A stretch of DNA of 32,620 nt from a virus, in the IMG/VR virus record IMGVR_UViG_3300007539_000096, positions 1-32,620 of that record; one strand, 5' to 3'. The notes beneath the pieces were generated by a model that saw nothing but the letters and a program-made list of their open reading frames with translations, was not told the DNA's origin and searched no databases. Below, piece after piece: positions 29,254 to 32,620 of the stretch (position 1 is its first letter; each line of letters opens with the position of its first letter). Both the position numbers and the translations under genes were made by a program.

Positions 29254-29660
29254 AGGCTGATTGCAGTAAAGTCGTTTCTGTAGCTGGTGACTGGTTTTGA
29301 ATCCAGGCGGTAGAGCATTTCGGCCAAAATCTCAGCCTGGTCAGACGTTGAAAGCGATGTGGCGCACGTGTCATACAGGTCCAGCAGCTGACTCCAGACC
29401 TCAAACATTAGGTCGGAGTTGTCGGTCGTAATCTGCGTGGATGCGCCATTGGCGCTGGTGCCGCCCAGCTTGTAGCCGCTCTGGCTGGCTTGGAATCTGG
29501 AGTAAAGGTGGTCCTCTAGCACGTCCCGCAACGCAGACTGCTCTGCGCTGGCTTGGATAGCTGCACCCTTCAGATTCCGTCTCAGTTTGTCAGTAGAAAC
29601 AACCACTGACCACAGTTTAGCAGGTGCGTGGCGGATGTGGTAGAGGTGCGAGTTGAGCAA
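29250..29660 (-). CDS. Head protein of unknown function upstream of portal
   Basis: Up to 136 residues. No ATG exists near the 5' end; candidates are TTG at 29660 or GTG further in (VVVSTDKL). The body is helical at first (LRRNLKGAAIQASAEQSALRDVLEDHLYSRFQ), then has a Gly/Ser/Thr-rich segment and a helical end (SDLMFEVWSQLLDLYDTCATSLSTSDQAEILAEMLYRLDS). It occupies the place of the small gpW connector in lambda, but the sequence does not look like gpW. The 5' end contains a short tandem repeat, and a terminator lies just upstream, so its own promoter or read-through must express it. Confidence 0.5.
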   Translation of the reverse strand: MLNSHLYHIRHAPAKLWSVVVSTDKLRRNLKGAAIQASAEQSALRDVLEDHLYSRFQASQSGYKLGGTSANGASTQITTDNSDLMFEVWSQLLDLYDTCATSLSTSDQAEILAEMLYRLDSKPVTSYRNDFTAISL

Positions 29661-29681
29661 ATGCGAGCAAATGCGAGCAAC
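29655..29681. repeat. Short tandem repeat (GAGCAAATGC x2.7)
   Basis: GAGCAAATGC at 29655-29664 and 29665-29674, then GAGCAAC at 29675-29681. It sits between the terminator and the start of the gene 29250-29660 and may overlap its leader. Function unknown. Confidence 0.7.
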
Positions 29682-29708
29682 AAAAAACCCGCCGTGTTAG
29701 GGCGGGTG
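29681..29708 (-). terminator. Intrinsic terminator
   Basis: Minus strand: a 7-bp GC-rich stem ACCCGCC / GGCGGGT (29701-29707 and 29687-29693) with a 7-nt loop, followed by six T (plus-strand A 29682-29687). It ends the terminase transcript after gene 29727-29933 and separates packaging from head genes. Confidence 0.85.
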
Positions 29709-29726
29709 ATTTGTGGGCTGTGGCTT

Positions 29727-29933
29727 TTACAGTGCCGCAACGCCCTCGGCTGTAATCATGTAAGCCTCGCCATCGCTCTTGACCAGCCCAGCCGCCATTA
29801 GGTGTCCAAAGGTAGCCTTGTCGCTCTCGCTCTTGAGCACGTCAGACGTCCAAGCCCAATCTTCAGCGGGGTCGCTGTCGGCGCAGGGGTTTTCGTTCAG
29901 TTTTGCCAGTAGGTCTTTCATGTTCGCTGTCAT
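29727..29933 (-). CDS. Small hypothetical protein, winged-helix-like end
   Basis: 68 residues from ATG 29933 (an alternative at codon 5). The C-terminal half (DKATFGHLMAAGLVKSDGEAYMITAEGVAAL) looks like the helix and hairpin of a small winged helix. The N-terminal part is acidic (ENPCADSDPAEDWAW). Reading further upstream (to 30056) would run in the frame of the HTH gene overlap and is less likely. A GTTGCAAC palindrome lies 28 nt upstream (29961-29968) in the gap. It is the last gene before the terminator. Confidence 0.5.
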   Translation of the reverse strand: MTANMKDLLAKLNENPCADSDPAEDWAWTSDVLKSESDKATFGHLMAAGLVKSDGEAYMITAEGVAAL

Positions 29934-29976
29934 GGTTGAAATGTAACACGGGTTGCATTCGTTGCAACAGTTATTT

Positions 29977-30273
29977 TCACTTTTTTTCAGGTGCCGCACC
30001 GCAACAGTCGCAACGCTCAAACGCCAGCCCTTCACCGTGGCAGTTTGGGCACCCATACTTGTCGTGCGCGTGATGTGTCGGCAAGTATCCCAGCTTCTGG
30101 AACTGGTTGATTACGAAATCCCTGCGGTATCTGACGCGCTGAGACAGCCACTTGATTCTGGCTTGTGTAATGCCTAGCTCGTGCTCCTTTCGTTTAATAG
30201 TCCACTCGCTGACTCCAATCAAACCCGCAACCTCCTGCCGCGTCATCAGATACGGTAGTTTATCGTAGTTCAT
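29977..30273 (-). CDS. MerR/excisionase-like HTH fused to a DnaJ-type zinc finger
   Basis: 98 residues. The first ~60 residues (PYLMTRQEVAGLIGVSEWTIKRKEHELGITQARI ... RVRYRRDFVINQFQKLGY) form an excisionase/MerR-type winged HTH. The end CPNCHGEGLAFERCDCCG is the CxxCxGxG ... CxxC half of a DnaJ zinc centre. The start at 30273 overlaps the terminase stop as ATGA. Without an integrase gene an excisionase role is unlikely; binding to DNA near the packaging genes or control of late expression is possible. Confidence 0.65.
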   Translation of the reverse strand: MNYDKLPYLMTRQEVAGLIGVSEWTIKRKEHELGITQARIKWLSQRVRYRRDFVINQFQKLGYLPTHHAHDKYGCPNCHGEGLAFERCDCCGAAPEKK

Positions 30274-32108
30274 CGTTTCACCTCCTCGTATGTAAACAGA
30301 TTCAGATAATTCGCCGCCGCAACCTGCATAACCTCGCAGTCAAACATGTGGTTCGGCCAGTGTTTGCTCCTGAGTTGCCACTGGTGGTACGTCTTGCCGG
30401 TCAGCTTGTTGAATACAGCAGTCTTTGTTTCTGCATCCATATGCCGCCAGTAGTCATCGGTTGCAACTGCTTCAGATACTGCCCATTCGTAGCCGCCTTG
30501 ACCGCGCCTGAGCGCGTCGAGCACGTCCTTGAACGAGTCGCCGCTGAACTCAAACAGTGGCATAAGCAGCTGTCCCGCCTTACTGGTGCCTAGGTAAGGG
30601 TCGATGTTCCGCACAGCATACGGCATCAGTGCGCCGTCCTGACCCCTCCAACGCTTCCTGCCAGGCATACCCTTAGACGGCATCCAACCCAAGAGCAGGG
30701 CGGTGCCATCCACCTGCACAGACATCTCTGCGCAAGTGCGGTAAACCTCAGCATCAGACCTGGCTCCGAAGCCGGAATCAACGACAACTCCGGCATCGTC
30801 CACGCCATGCTCCATCTGCTTGGCTCTGACTTCGTCCCACGTTGACAGTGAACCGGCGTCGATGGCTTGGCTGTTGCCGTTCTGCCACTGCCGCACGACG
30901 AACCAGAAGTAATCTGGGCCTTTGGCCTGGCAATCCACAGTCATGATTTTGTGCCAATCTCCTTCAGTCACACGCGCACGCACAATCTCTGTGCGCTGAC
31001 CGGCTGTGTCCTGTGACACGTATGGCTCTGCCAAGTCGCCGTTGATGAAGCCCTGAAGCCCTAGCAGCGACTGTTTCGCTTGCAGGAACTTGACCGCCAG
31101 CCGCCCAAAGGATGTCTCTGGTGAGCTGGCGTAGAGGCTGGGCAGGTGTCGGCTTTTGAAGCTGACCGAAGCCGTTGCATTGGTTGCAACCCACTTTCCG
31201 TCTCTGACCATGCGCGTTTTGTGTCCGTCCTCAATCTCACCGGCGCAGAACGGGCAGACACAGTGCGCCGACCGTTCAACCTGCTCTAGATTCCATCCAG
31301 CTTTGGTCTTTGCGGCTTGGTCCCACGCAACGAATGCCTCGTTTCCGGTCAGCCTGAAGGTTGAGAACTGCTTAGACCACGCCAGCACCACCAGCTTGCC
31401 GCAGTGCGGACACGGCACGTTATACCGCTGCTGGTCGCCCTTCAGGAACTCCTGCCATATCAGCCCTGTGTCCATAGTCGGCGTGCTGGTTTTGATGCGC
31501 TTCGGGTTGCTGAATGACTTGGTGCGCTGCTCGGCAAGGTTTACTGCATCTGCTTCGCCTCTGCCGCCGTCGTCAAACTTGTCCACCTCGTCCAGAATCA
31601 CGAGACGGGCAGGGCGGCTGGCTAGGTTGCCGGGCGAGTTTGAGCCGATGAAGTTGACTATGGCGCTGCCAATCTGCTGCTGAGTTTTCTTGAAGTCGTG
31701 CCGCCGCAAGCCACGAGGCACCAGCCGTTCCAGCACTTCAGACGCCATAATCATCGGTTGCCACCGCGTCTCGCTGAAGCTCTGAGCCAGCGACAGAGAC
31801 GGCATCACCCACAGCACTCCAGTCGGGTCGTTGATTATGGTCCACGCCACGCCGCCCATCAGTGCTGTGGTTTTGCCCGACTGCGAACCGAAGCAGGCAA
31901 CGGAGTCAGTCACCACCGGGTCAGCGAAATCCTGCAACACGTCCAGCAGGTATTCCCGACCGTCAAACAGCATCGGTCCAGGCTCCTGTGTCTGTGGCGG
32001 CGGCAGTGTTATGTTAGCCGCGCACCAGTCGCTGACTCTGCCGGATGGCAGTGGAGCGAGTGCCGCCAGCATGACTTGGCGTAGGTCTAGTAACTGTTCC
32101 TTATTCAT
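30270..32108 (-). CDS. Terminase large subunit, GpA family
   Basis: 612 residues. The ATPase domain has Walker A GSQSGKT (74-80) and Walker B LVILDEVD (169-176). A zinc site follows (CPHCGK near 233; CPFC near 287), typical of lambda GpA-like terminases. The nuclease domain starts near TVDCQAKGPDYFWFVV and has VVDSGFGARS and a final His/Asp-rich helix. It cuts concatemers at cos and drives DNA into the head through the portal. The start at 32108 overlaps the small subunit by 8 nt with GGAG upstream. GTTGCAAC sites at 30460 and 31183. GpA-family terminases generally make cohesive ends, which agrees with the 13-bp end repeat. Confidence 0.95.
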   Translation of the reverse strand: MNKEQLLDLRQVMLAALAPLPSGRVSDWCAANITLPPPQTQEPGPMLFDGREYLLDVLQDFADPVVTDSVACFGSQSGKTTALMGGVAWTIINDPTGVLWVMPSLSLAQSFSETRWQPMIMASEVLERLVPRGLRRHDFKKTQQQIGSAIVNFIGSNSPGNLASRPARLVILDEVDKFDDGGRGEADAVNLAEQRTKSFSNPKRIKTSTPTMDTGLIWQEFLKGDQQRYNVPCPHCGKLVVLAWSKQFSTFRLTGNEAFVAWDQAAKTKAGWNLEQVERSAHCVCPFCAGEIEDGHKTRMVRDGKWVATNATASVSFKSRHLPSLYASSPETSFGRLAVKFLQAKQSLLGLQGFINGDLAEPYVSQDTAGQRTEIVRARVTEGDWHKIMTVDCQAKGPDYFWFVVRQWQNGNSQAIDAGSLSTWDEVRAKQMEHGVDDAGVVVDSGFGARSDAEVYRTCAEMSVQVDGTALLLGWMPSKGMPGRKRWRGQDGALMPYAVRNIDPYLGTSKAGQLLMPLFEFSGDSFKDVLDALRRGQGGYEWAVSEAVATDDYWRHMDAETKTAVFNKLTGKTYHQWQLRSKHWPNHMFDCEVMQVAAANYLNLFTYEEVKR

Positions 32109-32565
32109 TCTCAGTCTCCTTGATTACGTGTTCACGTCCTCTGGCTAGTATCTTGCCATCCACGTATGCAGCAATCGCTTTCCGCGCGTGCTCCGGGTCC
32201 GTAGGGTTGCAGCGCCGCGCAAGAGCTGACGGCATAGCGCGGACTGCCTCTGTTAGCGTGCTGAGTGTGCCATTGACCACGGCGCTGACCTCGGATGCCG
32301 GTATTAGCTCGCGGCGTTTCTGCTGCAGCTCCAGTTCTGCCATCTCAGCCTCCGCACGTTCGCGCCTGGCTTTAGCTTCCTTCAGGTCATCAATCAGAGC
32401 AGCTAGTAGCTGGCGTGTGGAGAAGGTGCCGTCCTTGTCCACCTTTTCGCCAGCTTTGCTCAGGCCGCGCTTTATCGTTTCGCGGCTGCGTCCTGTCTCC
32501 GACGCTGCCTCCAGTAGAGTCCAGCGTTTCTGTGTGTGTCGTTTTCTGGTCGGTTTCGTGTTCAT
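32101..32565 (-). CDS. Terminase small subunit, Nu1-like
   Basis: 154 residues. N-terminal winged HTH (RWTLLEAASETGRSRETIKRGLSKAG), a coiled coil (DDLKEAKARRERAEAEMAELELQQKRRELI), then PASEVSAVVNGTLSTLTEAVRAMPSALARRC, the Nu1-type C-terminal part that contacts the large subunit. It should bind cos-side sites in the neighbouring non-coding region. No good SD precedes ATG at 32565. It is the first gene of the late leftward transcript and is followed directly by the large subunit. Confidence 0.85.
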   Translation of the reverse strand: MNTKPTRKRHTQKRWTLLEAASETGRSRETIKRGLSKAGEKVDKDGTFSTRQLLAALIDDLKEAKARRERAEAEMAELELQQKRRELIPASEVSAVVNGTLSTLTEAVRAMPSALARRCNPTDPEHARKAIAAYVDGKILARGREHVIKETENE

Positions 32566-32588
32566 GATGTCAAAAACTCAAACTTTAA

Positions 32589-32616
32589 CGTATAAACGAG
32601 TTGAGCAACTTCGGAA
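32589..32616 (-). promoter_or_regulatory. Weak putative promoter for the terminase genes
   Basis: On the minus strand TTCCGA (32611-32616), 16-bp spacer, TATACG (32589-32594), 24 nt before the small terminase ATG. The -35 lies in the 13-bp end repeat and would be formed only after circularisation or in the concatemer. Match is modest. Confidence 0.25.
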
Positions 32617-32620
32617 CCCC
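32608..32620. repeat. 13-bp terminal direct repeat, right copy (putative cos overhang or circular overlap)
   Basis: Identical to bases 1-13. It lies 43 nt upstream of the small terminase start, where a cos site would be. Confidence 0.75.

Larger units (their letters stand above)
552..31190. repeat. Dispersed palindrome GTTGCAAC (14 copies)
   Basis: The 8-bp palindrome begins at 552, 1724, 3393, 4530, 5650, 6394, 7610, 14393, 17818, 23961, 27319, 29961, 30460 and 31183. About 0.5 copies are expected by chance in 32.6 kb. Copies occur in intergenic DNA (29961, 3393) and in all three reading frames of genes (Val-Ala-Thr, Leu-Gln, Cys-Asn), so it is a DNA-level signal. Five copies are preceded by CG and two are extended to GGTTGCAACC. 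Function unknown. Confidence 0.85.

Noticed and set aside
29649-29660. 12-bp match CGAGTTGAGCAA with 32597-32608
   Set aside because: Dozens of 12-bp repeats are expected by chance in 32 kb; both sites are near gene starts but nothing else supports a link.
1-32620. tRNA genes, CRISPR arrays, insertion sequences, integrase
   Set aside because: Looked for cloverleaf-like segments, regularly spaced repeats and recombinase motifs; none were convincing.

Overview
The window looks like one essentially complete genome of a small tailed dsDNA phage (siphovirus-type gene order, lambda-like terminase and portal families) of about 32.6 kb. The first 13 bases (1-13) and last 13 bases (32608-32620) are identical. 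This junction lies in the only gene-poor gap next to the small terminase gene, where a cos site is expected, so the molecule is circular in map terms or a linear cos genome whose cohesive ends were filled in. Nearly all genes lie on the minus strand with 1-20 nt overlaps (very often ATGA) and many good GGAGG-type ribosome binding sites. No integrase, classical repressor, polymerase, helicase, primase, tRNA or CRISPR array is visible. The host cannot be named from sequence alone. Shine-Dalgarno use, a lipobox protein with an EF-hand-like D-x-N-x-N-G loop, and LamG and beta-helix proteins would fit a Gram-negative host, with Verrucomicrobiota/PVC bacteria as one candidate (inference, weak).

Layout, following minus-strand transcription (high to low coordinates). 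(1) 32565-29727: small terminase, GpA-type large terminase, a small HTH/zinc-finger protein and a small hypothetical, closed by an intrinsic terminator at 29681-29708. (2) 29660-24267: connector-like protein, portal, fused ClpP-type protease/scaffold/major capsid, head-tail connectors, tail terminator candidate. (3) 24270-17267: an unusual module between the neck genes and the major tail protein. It holds a small membrane protein, five consecutive proteins with apparent Sec signal peptides (YadA-like fiber, two small proteins, a LamG protein and a beta-helix spike/depolymerase), a holin-like protein and a lipoprotein. (4) 17264-9665: major tail protein, assembly chaperone, a very short tape measure, distal tail proteins, a 1240-residue tail-tip/receptor protein, a Cys-rich protein and a small HExxH metallopeptidase. 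(5) 9656-8723: a control region with at least three ribbon-helix-helix (RHH) regulators on both strands, repeated operator-like sequences and promoters giving near-leaderless mRNAs. (6) 8719-79: leftward early genes: small Cys-rich/zinc proteins, a GIY-YIG-type protein, metallophosphoesterase, RecE-like nuclease, DNA methyltransferase, SSB-like protein, RusA resolvase, and a replisome organiser whose coding sequence carries an iteron array.

How it works together: RHH factors probably switch the leftward early operon. The replisome organiser binds iterons inside its own gene and recruits host replication machinery. The nuclease, SSB-like protein and resolvase handle recombination and branched DNA before packaging from cos. 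Late genes build a short-tailed siphovirus-like particle. Three things stand out: the phased GTTTAC/GTTAAC iteron array (1129-1216), the palindrome GTTGCAAC present at 14 places (about 0.5 expected), and the signal-peptide cassette embedded in the structural operon.
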